From contig JAKIUC010000008.1 of NCBI GenBank assembly GCA_021647785.1, forward strand, positions 1 to 64,000: DNA of 64,000 bases, given 5' to 3'. A program made the translations under genes and the position numbers. Shown here piece by piece: positions 44,084-53,565 of the stretch. The notes under the pieces are model-generated. The model did not search any database and was not told where the DNA came from. It saw nothing but the letters and a program-made list of their open reading frames with translations. How positions within the stretch are numbered: position 1 is the first letter of the stretch; every line of letters starts with the position of its first letter. The DNA is from Melioribacteraceae bacterium. Its GTDB lineage: Bacteria; Bacteroidota; Ignavibacteria; Ignavibacteriales; Melioribacteraceae.

Positions 44084-45166
44084 TCATTTTTGTGCTCGTG
44101 CAATATTTAAAATAGCTGCAAAGAAGAATATAATATTTGCAAGCCATCCGGTGAGGATAGGGGACATAACTCCATTTTTTCCGAAGGCTTGACTAATACT
44201 CATAAATACTAAATATGTAAAAGTGATTACAAGATTAATCCCGAACTGCAATGCCAGCCCACCTTTCCTCTTATTTGTAGAGAGAGGTAAACCAAAAAGA
44301 ACTGTAATAATTGAGGCAAATGCAAATGCAATTCTGGAGTGATATTCAATCTGAATACGTTTTGGGTTATTTCCGGCAACGAGCATCTCTTTTGATAGAA
44401 CATCAAGTTCAGTTAAGGTCATCTCTTCATTTTTAATCTGCTTATTAATTACATCCTTTGGGAGAAAATGGAGATTATCAATTTCTAACTCTTTAAATAT
44501 TTGCTGAGTTTCGGTTAAGTCAGTAAAATCTCTTTTAACACCATTAATCAAAATCCAATTGCCTGAAGTTGTATCATACTTCATTTTTTTTGCATCAATT
44601 CTGCTTAGCATTTTTGAAATATCATTTGGATTAAAATCTTGAATGCTAACAATTCTTGCTTGGTCGTTAGCTACGTTGTACGAGGCAATTGTTACAATTC
44701 TTGTTTTGCTATCCTGAAAGAAAATATTGTTACCACTGCGGATTGTACCCCAATCCATATAGTTTCGTTCAATACTTACTTTTACTTTATTAGCAAGTGG
44801 AGATATGTAGCCGCCAAAATAGATTGAGAAGAGTGAAATAAAAACCGTTGTTAAAATAAATGGTGCCATATATCTATAGAGACTCATGCCGCTTGCTTTT
44901 AATGCTGTTACTTCATTTAAATCGGAGAGTTTTCCAGTAACAAAAAGTGCCGCAAGTAATACAGAAATTGGGGTCATGTAGCGAATCATTTGCGGAAGAA
45001 AGGCAGCATAATACTTTAGAATTATTTCAAAAGGAACATCGAAATCTATAAATTCATCAATGTGTTCCATTAAATCAACAATAATAAAAATTGCAACAAA
45101 TGTTAGCAGTGCAAATAGAATTGTTTGCAGGAATTGTTTTATCAGATATCTATCAATTATCAGCAT
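44084..45166 (-). CDS. lptG: LptG-type LPS export ABC permease (YjgP/YjgQ family)
   Basis: 360 residues. Three helices at the N-terminal end (DRYLIKQFLQTILFALLTFV, PISVLLAALFVTGKLSDLNE), a periplasmic beta-jellyroll domain at about 125-260, and three helices at the end (IAFAFASIITVLFGLPLST). The loop EVTALKASGMSLYRY is the coupling helix that meets the ATPase LptB. With LptF it lifts lipopolysaccharide out of the inner membrane. It follows lptF with a 2-base gap. Confidence 0.9.
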   Translation of the reverse strand: MLIIDRYLIKQFLQTILFALLTFVAIFIIVDLMEHIDEFIDFDVPFEIILKYYAAFLPQMIRYMTPISVLLAALFVTGKLSDLNEVTALKASGMSLYRYMAPFILTTVFISLFSIYFGGYISPLANKVKVSIERNYMDWGTIRSGNNIFFQDSKTRIVTIASYNVANDQARIVSIQDFNPNDISKMLSRIDAKKMKYDTTSGNWILINGVKRDFTDLTETQQIFKELEIDNLHFLPKDVINKQIKNEEMTLTELDVLSKEMLVAGNNPKRIQIEYHSRIAFAFASIITVLFGLPLSTNKRKGGLALQFGINLVITFTYLVFMSISQAFGKNGVMSPILTGWLANIIFFFAAILNIARAQK

Positions 45167-45168
45167 AT

Positions 45169-46548
45169 TTATCCATTTTTTTGACTATGCTCAATTACCG
45201 CAGCAGCTTTAAATCTTTTAGGAACTAATTTTGTGAAAAATTCAAAGTTAAGTGTTACTCTCTCTTTTGCACTCTTTATTGTTAAATAAAGCCCTAAAAC
45301 TAAGAGTACAACATTTGCACTCCACATCCCCCAAAACGGCGAGAGAATTCCACGATCTGCCAACTTCTCACCGCTCATCAGAAATGCCCAGTATATTAAA
45401 AAGAAAATTAAACTAATTCCGGCAGCCATACCAAAGCCGCCCTTTCGAGTCATAGTACCCAAGGGAGCTCCTACCAAAATAAATAAAATACATGCAATAG
45501 GAATAGAATACTTTTTATTTATTTCTACCAAATATTTATTAGTTCTGCTATAGTTGCTGCGCAATCGGCTATTGCTGGATCGGATGCTGCCTCTTGCAGT
45601 TTTAATTTTATCTCCAACTCTCATATAGATAAATTTTGCTGTTTTTCTGTAACTTGCATTTCGCGAAGGATTAGGATTAGGTAAAAAATATGTTGTCAAT
45701 TTTTCATCCTTCTCCGATTGATATCTCTCTCGGATAATATTTAAACTATCAACTATTGCACGCATTGCAGCAGCACCAAGCTCTCTATCACCACGGTGTA
45801 AATTTTTTCCATCAGTAGGGTTAAAAGAAAACATATCAGCATTCATTACAATTTTGTGGCGTTCAAAAATTAGTTTTCTGTAAGTTTTGTAGTCATAATT
45901 ATTTGATGTATGAATCTCGCCATCATATAAATCCAATACTAAATTAGCTTGGTTTTTTGAAAAATATAATTCTCCTCGTTTTGCTGTAACAACACTAATA
46001 TTTTTTGGGTCCGATCTGTCATAAATTGTTAAATCCAAAAGTTCATTTGTTTTCCTATTAATATTTCTTGCTAGAATAGATTTTCCCGGAATTTCTTGAG
46101 AGAAGACTCCAGGCACAAGTGAAAGAGTTGGTTTTTTGCGAGTAATATCATCACGTAAAATACGAGCTGCGTGGTTTGCATCGGGATAAACATGATTGTT
46201 AAATAGAATTAAAAAGCCTGCTATAATAATGCTACCAACAATTGGAGGAATTAACATTTTATATAAACTCATTCCGGAAGCTTTTAAAACAGCAATTTCA
46301 TTGTTCTGTGCTAATGTACCAAATGCCATTAATGTAGAGATTAAAACAGACATTGGAACAACAAGAATAAGCATCCAAGCAAGGTTATAAGTAACTAATT
46401 GAATTATTACCCAAGTACTTAAACCTTTCCCAATTAGCTTATCTGCAAACTTCATAAAAAATTGAAGTAAGAAAACTGACATCAAAGTGAAAGCTGAAAA
46501 TATGAATGGTCCTGTATGAGCTTTTAATATATATTTGTAAATTATCAC
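45169..46548 (-). CDS. lptF: LptF-type LPS export ABC permease (YjgP/YjgQ family)
   Basis: 459 residues from a GTG start (46548). Same plan as LptG: N-terminal helices with NNEIAVLKASGMSLYKM, a larger periplasmic part at about 125-340 with a basic insert (KTARGSIRSSNSRLRSNYSR), then YSIPIACILFILVGAPLGTM and two more helices. It is longer than the usual ~360-residue LptF because of that insert. The first of two coupled genes; no lptB in the window. Confidence 0.88.
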   Translation of the reverse strand: MIIYKYILKAHTGPFIFSAFTLMSVFLLQFFMKFADKLIGKGLSTWVIIQLVTYNLAWMLILVVPMSVLISTLMAFGTLAQNNEIAVLKASGMSLYKMLIPPIVGSIIIAGFLILFNNHVYPDANHAARILRDDITRKKPTLSLVPGVFSQEIPGKSILARNINRKTNELLDLTIYDRSDPKNISVVTAKRGELYFSKNQANLVLDLYDGEIHTSNNYDYKTYRKLIFERHKIVMNADMFSFNPTDGKNLHRGDRELGAAAMRAIVDSLNIIRERYQSEKDEKLTTYFLPNPNPSRNASYRKTAKFIYMRVGDKIKTARGSIRSSNSRLRSNYSRTNKYLVEINKKYSIPIACILFILVGAPLGTMTRKGGFGMAAGISLIFFLIYWAFLMSGEKLADRGILSPFWGMWSANVVLLVLGLYLTIKSAKERVTLNFEFFTKLVPKRFKAAAVIEHSQKNG

Positions 46549-46763
46549 AAATGCTCTGCTTTAGAATTTTGAATAAAAAATTGACTTATAAAAATAGTAA
46601 AACTGTGCTATAAATTGGAGTTAATTAACAATGGGTTACATTTTATTTTGTTCTACGGATAAAATAAAAGGCAGCCGCAATGTTCTTCATTTTTATATCA
46701 GAGATAAAATTCAATTTCTTTATATTTGAAGAACGAAAAATATTTTATTATACTGAGGAAAAG

Positions 46764-47747
46764 ATGAGTGATATCAAGCTATTAAATGAGATGAAAGAGA
46801 AAGCAAAACTAAGAAAACGCATAATTGTTTTGCCGGAATCGCATGATGAACGAGTATTAAAGGCTGCTGAAATTTTAACAAAAGAAAATATTACTGAAGT
46901 TATTACAATTGGGAATGAAGAAAAAATTAAAAGTGCTGCGTCAAATATTGGAGTTGATTTAAGTGGTATTAAAATAGTTGACCCGCAAACTTCCAATTTA
47001 GCTAATGGGTTTGCTGAGACATTTTACAATGCAAGAAAGCACAAGGGAGTTACTCTTGAAGATGCCAAAGAGATTATGAAAAGGGATTTATTCTTTGGTG
47101 CTATGATGGTAAGGGAAGGGGAAGCTGATGGTTCTGTTGCCGGCTCTACTGCACCAACTGGGGATGTACTAAAAGCAGCATTTCAATGTGTAGGTATGCC
47201 AAAAGAAATTTCAATTGTTTCAAGTTTGTTCTTAATGATTTTTCATGATAAGACCTACAGTTACGCCGATTGTGCGGTAGTTCCAAATCCGGATGCAGCA
47301 CAGTTGGCTGATATTGCAATTTCAACTGCGGATAATCATAAAAAATTGACTAATGAAGAACCAAATGTTGCAATGCTCTCTTTTTCAACTATGGGTAGTG
47401 CAAAGCATGAAGATACAGAGAAAGTAATTGAAGCTACAAAAATTGCAAAAGAGAAACGTCCAGATTTAAATATTGATGGTGAGATGCAATTTGATACTGC
47501 TACCATTGAATCAATAGGAAAGAAAAAAGCTCCTGAAAGTAAAGTAGCGGGTAGGGCAAATGTTTTAGTATTTCCTACTTTGGATGCTGGAAACATTGGT
47601 TACAAAATTGCTCAACGTCTTGGTGGGGCAGAGGCTGTAGGTCCTGTTGTGCAAGGGTTGAAGAAACCACTATTCGATTTAAGCCGCGGCTGCAGTGTTG
47701 ATGATATTGTGAACACAACTATTATTGCATCTTTAATGGCTGATTAA
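46764..47747 (+). CDS. pta: Phosphate acetyltransferase
   Basis: 327 residues from ATG 46764, chosen over an in-frame ATG 84 bases upstream because GAGGAAAAG precedes it and the length then fits the single-domain Pta family. Signatures: IIVLPESHDERVLKAAE, ADGSVAGSTAPTGDVLKAA, LSFSTMGSAKHEDTEKV and FPTLDAGNIGYKIAQRLGGA. It converts acetyl-CoA and phosphate to acetyl phosphate. The gene stands alone, divergent from lptFG; no ackA is adjacent. Confidence 0.95.
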   Translation: MSDIKLLNEMKEKAKLRKRIIVLPESHDERVLKAAEILTKENITEVITIGNEEKIKSAASNIGVDLSGIKIVDPQTSNLANGFAETFYNARKHKGVTLEDAKEIMKRDLFFGAMMVREGEADGSVAGSTAPTGDVLKAAFQCVGMPKEISIVSSLFLMIFHDKTYSYADCAVVPNPDAAQLADIAISTADNHKKLTNEEPNVAMLSFSTMGSAKHEDTEKVIEATKIAKEKRPDLNIDGEMQFDTATIESIGKKKAPESKVAGRANVLVFPTLDAGNIGYKIAQRLGGAEAVGPVVQGLKKPLFDLSRGCSVDDIVNTTIIASLMAD

Positions 47748-47812
47748 GTTAGAATGAATTACTTTATTTTGACAATTATAATATGGTGATAAATTTATGA
47801 CTATTATTTGAC

Positions 47813-47875
47813 TTGACAAAGTGATATCAAAGTAATTAACTTCTACTTCAAAATTACGGGAAATATTATATAGAA
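47813..47875 (+). promoter_or_regulatory. Promoter-like block, copy 3 (upstream of porU)
   Basis: TTGACA (47813-47818), 17 bases, TTAACTT (47836-47842), then GGAAATATTATATAGAA (47859-47875). Copy 2 (36774-36837) has the same three elements with spacings differing by 1-2 bases. Confidence 0.5.
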
Positions 47876-47944
47876 CGCTTTTTACTATTATTAATTATCA
47901 ATTAACGAAAAATATTAAATATTATTCTTCAATTTGGAGTTAAA

Positions 47945-50900
47945 GTGAAAAGCAAATTATTTATAATTGTTTCCCTTTTCTTGTTTTTAAACCTATTTGC
48001 CAATAGTGATGTTCGCATACTTTCATCAAGTAAGACGAGCATTACTTTTGAGTACACACCAGAGTATTCCGAAACTGTAAAGATTGATATTGAGGGTAAA
48101 GAATATTTGGATATACCCTTTAAATCTGAAGTTGGGTATTCAGATAAATTCATTAATCAAATTTTCCTTAAATATAGAAATATTTCAATTGGTGTTCCAT
48201 CAGAATTTGGAAACACGTTGCAGATAATTTCTACTCAACATTCTGTAATTAAGGGGAAAATTGCTCCGCTAATGGGGAATAAAAAAACATCGACTTCTGA
48301 AATTAAAGATGCCGAGAGAAATTTCAAAAATAAAGAGTTAGTTAGGTTTGGCGATTTTGGTTATTCGAGAGATTTTCCTTTGCAGGATATTTTAATCTCA
48401 CCAATTCAGTATGATGTAGAGACTGATGAAATTAAACTTTATAATAAAATTGTTATTCGTGTTAATTTTGGAATTGCAACCTCAAAAGTTTCAACTATAA
48501 AGGATGACTTATTAAAAGGTGTTGTTCTTAATTTTGATGTAGCAAAAAATTGGGGCAAAGAGAGACGCACACTTGATAAGAGTAGTCCTAAATCTTTAAT
48601 GACTAAAGGTACATGGTACAGATTTGAAGCAAGTGAAGAAGGCATCTATAAAATTTCAAGAAGTGAGTTAGCCTCACTTGGTATTGATGCAGCTACAGTA
48701 AACCCTAAAACAATTAAAATTTTTAGTAATGGTGGTTTTGCACTAAATGAAAAAATACCTTCCGAAACTCCGTATGGTTTAATAGAGAATGCAATATATG
48801 TTGCAGGGGAGGAGGATGGCTCGTTTGGTGAAAATGATTATATACTTTTTTATGGAAGAGGTACAGATTTTTGGGAATACAATTCAACCAATAAAATTGG
48901 TAGATATCATAATCCGTTTTCGCATAAAAATTATTACTGGATTTCGTTTGGTGGTGCAAATGGAAAAAGAATGGAAGTGAAAAATAGTACTTCCGAAGAT
49001 TCGCAATTAACACAAACAACTACAGTTGCATTCAAGTTTTTAGATGAAGATAAAATAAATATTGGTAGATCTGGTAGAGATTTTTGGGGGGATGATTTCT
49101 ATACAAGGACAAATTCTCGTACTTATCTTAATACATTAGATGGGCGTGATAGTTCTTATCCAATTAAATATTCTTATCGTTTTGCAGTTGCATCTTCACC
49201 CTCTTTAACTCTATATGTTTCCGAAAATGGAACAACAATAAGTACAAAAACAATGACTGGTCTTGGTGGAACTGAATATGCATGGGGTAGATATTTTACT
49301 GGGAAGTCGGAGTTTAATAATCCTTTAACAGAGAATAGGAGTGTGTTAAAATTTAATGTTCCAATTTCATCACCAGAATCGAAAGCATATTTAGATTATT
49401 ATGAAATTGAGTATGTGAGAGATTTTAAAGTAACCAATAATGAACTATTATTTTTTGCAAATGATACAAATAGAGTAGTTGAATATAAACTAAGTAATTT
49501 TTCAAATAGTAATATTAAAGTATTTGATGTAACAAACTTTAGTGATGTAAAGGAAGTAACATCTCTAATAATTAGTGGTGGCGAACTTAGTTTCTCTATC
49601 ATTGAAAATTCATCATTCTCAAAATATATAGCAGTAGCTAATGATAAGTATAAACCAATTTCAGAGATTACAAAATTTGAATTTCCAGAGAGCATAGTTG
49701 CAGGAGAAGGTGCTGAGTATATTATTATTACAGATAAAAAATTTACTGAACAAGCAAATAGATTAGCTGAATACCGGCAAAATGAATCTCCCCGAAAACT
49801 TTCTACCAAAGTTGTTTTTGTAGATGATATTTTTAATGAATTTTCAAATGGAATGATGGACCCAACTGCTATAAGAAATTTCTTAAAGTATGGATACGAT
49901 AATTGGAATATAAAACCATTTTATGTTCTTTTGTTTGGAGATGGTGATTATGATTATTTTAACGTTGAAGAAGGGGATGATATAAACTTTGTTCCAACAT
50001 ACCAATCAAAAGAATCACTTAATACCCTTGCATCATATCCGATGGATGATTATTACGGGCGTATTTCCGGGAATGATGAAAAAGCGGATCTCGCAATAGG
50101 TAGATTAAATATTCAGACAGAGAGTGATGCAGAAAATGTTGTGAATAAAATAATTGCGTATGAAGTAACCGATAATGGTTTGTGGAAAAATCTGGTTACT
50201 TTTGTTGCTGATGATGGTCTTACTACAGAAGGGAACGATTATAACCTTCATACCGGACAATCTGAAAGATTAGCAAGGGTGCGTATTCCTGGTTATATGG
50301 AAGTGAATAAACTCTATCTTGCAGCATATCCTACAGTAATTACCGGATTTGGAAGACGTAAGCCTGATGTAAATCAAGCAATTATTACAGCTATAAATCA
50401 AGGTACACTTATTGTAAATTATATTGGGCATGGCAATCCGGATGTATGGGCACATGAAAGTGTTTTTGAACGTACCTCTACAATTCCGAGTTTGAAAAAC
50501 GATAAATACTTTTTCCTTACTGCTGCAACATGCGATTTTGGATTATACGATGACCCTACAGTACAAAGTTCTACAGAGGAGTTAATGTTGGCTGTTGATA
50601 GAGGAATGATAGGTGGCTTTACTGCTGCACGTGTTGTTTACGCTAATGCTAATGATGCTATTAATCATCAATTCTATTCACACTTGTTAAGTGAGTCTTT
50701 AGAGGAGATGTCAACTAATACAGTAGGTAAAGCGTTTTATTTAACAAAGCGTTCTAAAACTTCTACAAATGATGAAAAGTTTCATCTCTTCGGTGATCCG
50801 GCAATTAGTCTAAATATTCCTAAAACTCCAGTTACAATTGAAAAAGTGAATAATGAAAATCTGGTATCGGAAATTCAGCTAAAAGCTCTAAGCAAAGTTT

Positions 50901-51889
50901 CAATTGAAGGAGTAATTAGAAACTACGACAACACTATTAACACTTCGTATAATGGTGAAGCAGTTATTACTGTTTATGATTCTGATAGAATTAAACCTTT
51001 GCCCGAATTAGGAGCCTCTGGTCACATGGTAGTGCCTGGTGGAGTAATTTTTAGAGGAAGAGCTACAGTCTCTAATGGAAATTTCAAAACTAACTTTACA
51101 GTTCCGCAAGATATTTCGTACGAAAATAGAAATGGTAAGATAACTGCATACATTAATGATGAAGAGAGTGATGGTATTGGTTATACAAAAAATATCACTA
51201 TTGGTGGAACAGATTCAACAGTTGTAAATGATGGAAATGGACCTGATATATATATTGCATTTGATAATGGTGAATCTTCGAGTGCAACTCTTGTTAACGA
51301 AGATTTTACAATAGTTCTAAACTTAGAGGATGAAACCGGATTAAATACAACTGGCTCTGGTATTGGTCATAAACTTAAAGGTGTTATTAATGATAACACC
51401 ACACAAGAAATAGATTTTACAAATCACTTTGTTGGTGATCTTGATGCCGAAGGAAAGAGCGGAGAAGTGAATTATAAAATTACAGATTTCGAATTGGGTG
51501 AGCATAAAATAGAGGTAACAGCTTGGGATGTTTTTAATAACCCTTCGCAACAAATTAGTTATTTTACTGTTGTAAATTCTGCCGATGTTGTATTAAAGGA
51601 TGTTGTAAATTATCCGAATCCTTTTAGTGCAAATACAACATTTATATTTCAGCACAATATTACAGATCAAATAGATGTTAAAATTAAAATATATACAATT
51701 TCTGGAAGGTTAATAAAAAATATTGAAGAATTTAACATAACAGATAAATATGTAAAAATTGGCTGGGATGGTAGAGACGAAGATGGTTCTCAAATTGCAA
51801 GTGGAACCTATTTATATAAAGTAATTATAAAATCAGTTGATGGAACTAATAAGCAAAATGTGCTTGGTAAGTTATCCATCATACACTAA
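47945..51889 (+). CDS. porU: T9SS sortase-like C25 peptidase PorU
   Basis: 1314 residues from GTG 47945. Signal peptide near LFLNLFANS. Residues up to about 600 form a beta-rich prodomain; about 605-960 is the gingipain-like C25 peptidase with catalytic His829 (NYIGHGNPDVW) and Cys863 (TAATCDFGLYDD). Ig-like domains follow, and the end is a sorting-type domain (NYPNPFSANTTF, WDGRDEDGSQIASGTYLYKV). In T9SS, PorU removes the cargo C-terminal signal and attaches the protein to the surface. PorV, its outer-membrane holder, is the next gene, which supports the call strongly. Confidence 0.93.
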   Translation: MKSKLFIIVSLFLFLNLFANSDVRILSSSKTSITFEYTPEYSETVKIDIEGKEYLDIPFKSEVGYSDKFINQIFLKYRNISIGVPSEFGNTLQIISTQHSVIKGKIAPLMGNKKTSTSEIKDAERNFKNKELVRFGDFGYSRDFPLQDILISPIQYDVETDEIKLYNKIVIRVNFGIATSKVSTIKDDLLKGVVLNFDVAKNWGKERRTLDKSSPKSLMTKGTWYRFEASEEGIYKISRSELASLGIDAATVNPKTIKIFSNGGFALNEKIPSETPYGLIENAIYVAGEEDGSFGENDYILFYGRGTDFWEYNSTNKIGRYHNPFSHKNYYWISFGGANGKRMEVKNSTSEDSQLTQTTTVAFKFLDEDKINIGRSGRDFWGDDFYTRTNSRTYLNTLDGRDSSYPIKYSYRFAVASSPSLTLYVSENGTTISTKTMTGLGGTEYAWGRYFTGKSEFNNPLTENRSVLKFNVPISSPESKAYLDYYEIEYVRDFKVTNNELLFFANDTNRVVEYKLSNFSNSNIKVFDVTNFSDVKEVTSLIISGGELSFSIIENSSFSKYIAVANDKYKPISEITKFEFPESIVAGEGAEYIIITDKKFTEQANRLAEYRQNESPRKLSTKVVFVDDIFNEFSNGMMDPTAIRNFLKYGYDNWNIKPFYVLLFGDGDYDYFNVEEGDDINFVPTYQSKESLNTLASYPMDDYYGRISGNDEKADLAIGRLNIQTESDAENVVNKIIAYEVTDNGLWKNLVTFVADDGLTTEGNDYNLHTGQSERLARVRIPGYMEVNKLYLAAYPTVITGFGRRKPDVNQAIITAINQGTLIVNYIGHGNPDVWAHESVFERTSTIPSLKNDKYFFLTAATCDFGLYDDPTVQSSTEELMLAVDRGMIGGFTAARVVYANANDAINHQFYSHLLSESLEEMSTNTVGKAFYLTKRSKTSTNDEKFHLFGDPAISLNIPKTPVTIEKVNNENLVSEIQLKALSKVSIEGVIRNYDNTINTSYNGEAVITVYDSDRIKPLPELGASGHMVVPGGVIFRGRATVSNGNFKTNFTVPQDISYENRNGKITAYINDEESDGIGYTKNITIGGTDSTVVNDGNGPDIYIAFDNGESSSATLVNEDFTIVLNLEDETGLNTTGSGIGHKLKGVINDNTTQEIDFTNHFVGDLDAEGKSGEVNYKITDFELGEHKIEVTAWDVFNNPSQQISYFTVVNSADVVLKDVVNYPNPFSANTTFIFQHNITDQIDVKIKIYTISGRLIKNIEEFNITDKYVKIGWDGRDEDGSQIASGTYLYKVIIKSVDGTNKQNVLGKLSIIH

Positions 51890-51931
51890 AAAATATAACA
51901 AAGTAAATTCATTTATGGAGGAAATTTACAA

Positions 51932-53050
51932 ATGAAGCGAATATTTATTTTCATGTCGGTATTAGCATTGATGTTAGGCTACGTTAACAAAATAAATGCA
52001 CAGGGTGAAGCAGCAGTACCTTTTCTACTTCTTGCACCCGATTCAAGATACGCTGGTTTGGGTGAGTCTGGAACCGGACTTGCAGATAACTCATCTGCAA
52101 TATTCTGGAACCCTGCTGGTATAGCCTTCCAATCTGGTTCGGAAGTTGGTATTACACATGCCAATTGGTTACCACAATTCGGGTTAGATTTAACCTACGA
52201 CTATGTAACATACCGTCAATATATTGAAGCAATTGATGGAAGTATTACAGCAAGTTTAACATATATGAACTATGGTGAGTTTCAGAGAACCGGTTCAAGT
52301 GGACCTGAAGTGATTGGTACTTTTAACTCATTTGATATTGGTGCCACCATTGGTTATGCAACTAAATTATCTGAAGATTGGGGAGTAGGAATGAATTTCA
52401 GATTCATCTATTCTAATCTATCGGATGTACCAACAGAGAATGAAGTTGGCTCTGGTGTTGCGTCAACTGTAAGTTTTGATATTGCTGGGATGTGGCGTCC
52501 TCAAGACTTTCTTGGCGGTGATTTTAGCCTTGGTCTTAATATTAGCAATATTGGACCCGCTATTTCATATATCGATCAGGCACAGGCTGATCCGTTACCA
52601 ACAAATACTCGTCTTGGTTTTGCTTATAGAGTTATGCAGGATGAATATAATTCTCTAACACTCCTTGGCGATGTGAGCAAACTTCTTGTTAACCGTAAGT
52701 CCTCAGTTTTGGATGGTGATACTACAACTTCTGTTGTTAAGGTATCAAATGATTTTATGAAGAGTCTTGAGTTCTCTGCTGGTGCTGAGTATTGGTACGG
52801 AATTCCTGAAGATTTTATGTTTGCAGTTAGAGCAGGTTATTTTTATGAAGACCCAGATTTTGGAAATAGAAATTTTATGACTTTTGGGGCTGGCATCAGA
52901 TATGATATTTACGGATTTGATTTCAGTTATATCTCAACAGTTGGTTCTGATAGCGAAAATCATCCTCTTGATGGAACTCTGAGGTTCTCTTTAATAATTG
53001 GTTGGGATAGTGTTCCCGAGAAAACATTTGGGTTACCCCGAGGAATTTAG
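51932..53050 (+). CDS. porV: T9SS outer-membrane protein PorV
   Basis: 372 residues. GGAGG (51917-51921) sits about 10 bases before ATG 51932. Signal peptide ending in INAQ; then PFLLLAPDSRYAGLGESGTG and NSSAIFWNPAGIAF, the PorV signature, with barrel strands throughout and an end in FGLPRGI. PorV carries cargo to the attachment complex and holds PorU. It follows porU by 42 bases. Confidence 0.93.
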   Translation: MKRIFIFMSVLALMLGYVNKINAQGEAAVPFLLLAPDSRYAGLGESGTGLADNSSAIFWNPAGIAFQSGSEVGITHANWLPQFGLDLTYDYVTYRQYIEAIDGSITASLTYMNYGEFQRTGSSGPEVIGTFNSFDIGATIGYATKLSEDWGVGMNFRFIYSNLSDVPTENEVGSGVASTVSFDIAGMWRPQDFLGGDFSLGLNISNIGPAISYIDQAQADPLPTNTRLGFAYRVMQDEYNSLTLLGDVSKLLVNRKSSVLDGDTTTSVVKVSNDFMKSLEFSAGAEYWYGIPEDFMFAVRAGYFYEDPDFGNRNFMTFGAGIRYDIYGFDFSYISTVGSDSENHPLDGTLRFSLIIGWDSVPEKTFGLPRGI

Positions 53051-53107
53051 CAAAAATGAAACATTCATAGAGTGTAAATTACACATATGGGTGATTATCG
53101 AACAGAT

Positions 53108-53146
53108 GTCATTCCCGTTCCGCTCTTTTTGCGGGAAGGGGATGAC
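53108..53146. repeat. Imperfect palindrome (hairpin)
   Basis: GTCATTCCCGTTCCGC pairs imperfectly with GCGGGAAGGGGATGAC around a T-rich loop. Related GTCAT/ATGAC-GGAAT text occurs near 838 and 30173. Confidence 0.6.
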
Positions 53147-53245
53147 AATGACACCCTGGAATTATAAACAGATGTCTGTGAGACTCCTTCGGAGAAACAT
53201 TCATGACTCTTCGAGCCAAGCTAGGAGATGATTATAAAAAACAGT

Positions 53246-53342
53246 TGTAGAACGAAAGTCCTTCCTGTCCCTTGTGGATTTCGTTTTTATCTAATAGCAA
53301 GATCGAATTCCCATAGGGACAGGCAAGGAGATTCGCTCTACA
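53246..53342. repeat. Long imperfect inverted repeat, 28-base arms
   Basis: The arm 53246-53273 (TGTAGAACGAAAGTCC...) is complementary to 53315-53342 (...GGAGATTCGCTCTACA) with a few mismatches; the loop is about 41 bases. Size and shape fit a small non-autonomous palindromic element; no target duplication was identified. Confidence 0.6.
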
Positions 53343-53405
53343 AATTATTCTGCAAAAGACCCCGCAAAAAGAGCGGGGCAGGACGGAACAGGTAAACATA
53401 TAAAA

Positions 53406-53497
53406 AACCTTCAAGGTTTATGAAATAAACAAGTTAGCAAAACTAATAAATTGAATATGTAACATTAGCAGTATTAAGTTATAAAACCTTGAAGGTT
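53406..53497. repeat. 14-base inverted repeat pair
   Basis: AACCTTCAAGGTTT (53406-53419) and its exact reverse complement AAACCTTGAAGGTT (53484-53497), 64 bases apart. Each arm is itself nearly palindromic. It ends about 70 bases before the M6-like gene. Confidence 0.75.
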
Positions 53498-53565
53498 AGG
53501 TCGAAAAATTATAAATATATGAAAGAAAAGAAGATGAATAACTATGAAACTAAAATTATAAACAC

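Larger units (their letters stand above)
53051..53565. other. Gene-free 515-base region packed with palindromes
   Basis: No gene is supported. Contents in order: hairpin at 53108-53146; TGTCTGTGAGA with CTCCTTCGGAG near 53172; a long imperfect inverted repeat 53246-53342; hairpin CCCCGC/GCGGGG at 53360-53378 with no T-run; the inverted pair at 53406-53419 and 53484-53497. Several parts are GC-richer than the genes. Confidence 0.65.

Noticed and set aside
46680-46763. A 28-residue N-terminal extension of pta
   Set aside because: It is a Phe/Ile-rich translation of promoter DNA; GAGGAAAAG before ATG 46764 and the family length support the shorter form.
53232-53414. A 60-codon minus-strand reading frame in the palindrome island
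   Set aside because: It covers several hairpins, has a cysteine-rich random-looking translation and no ribosome site.
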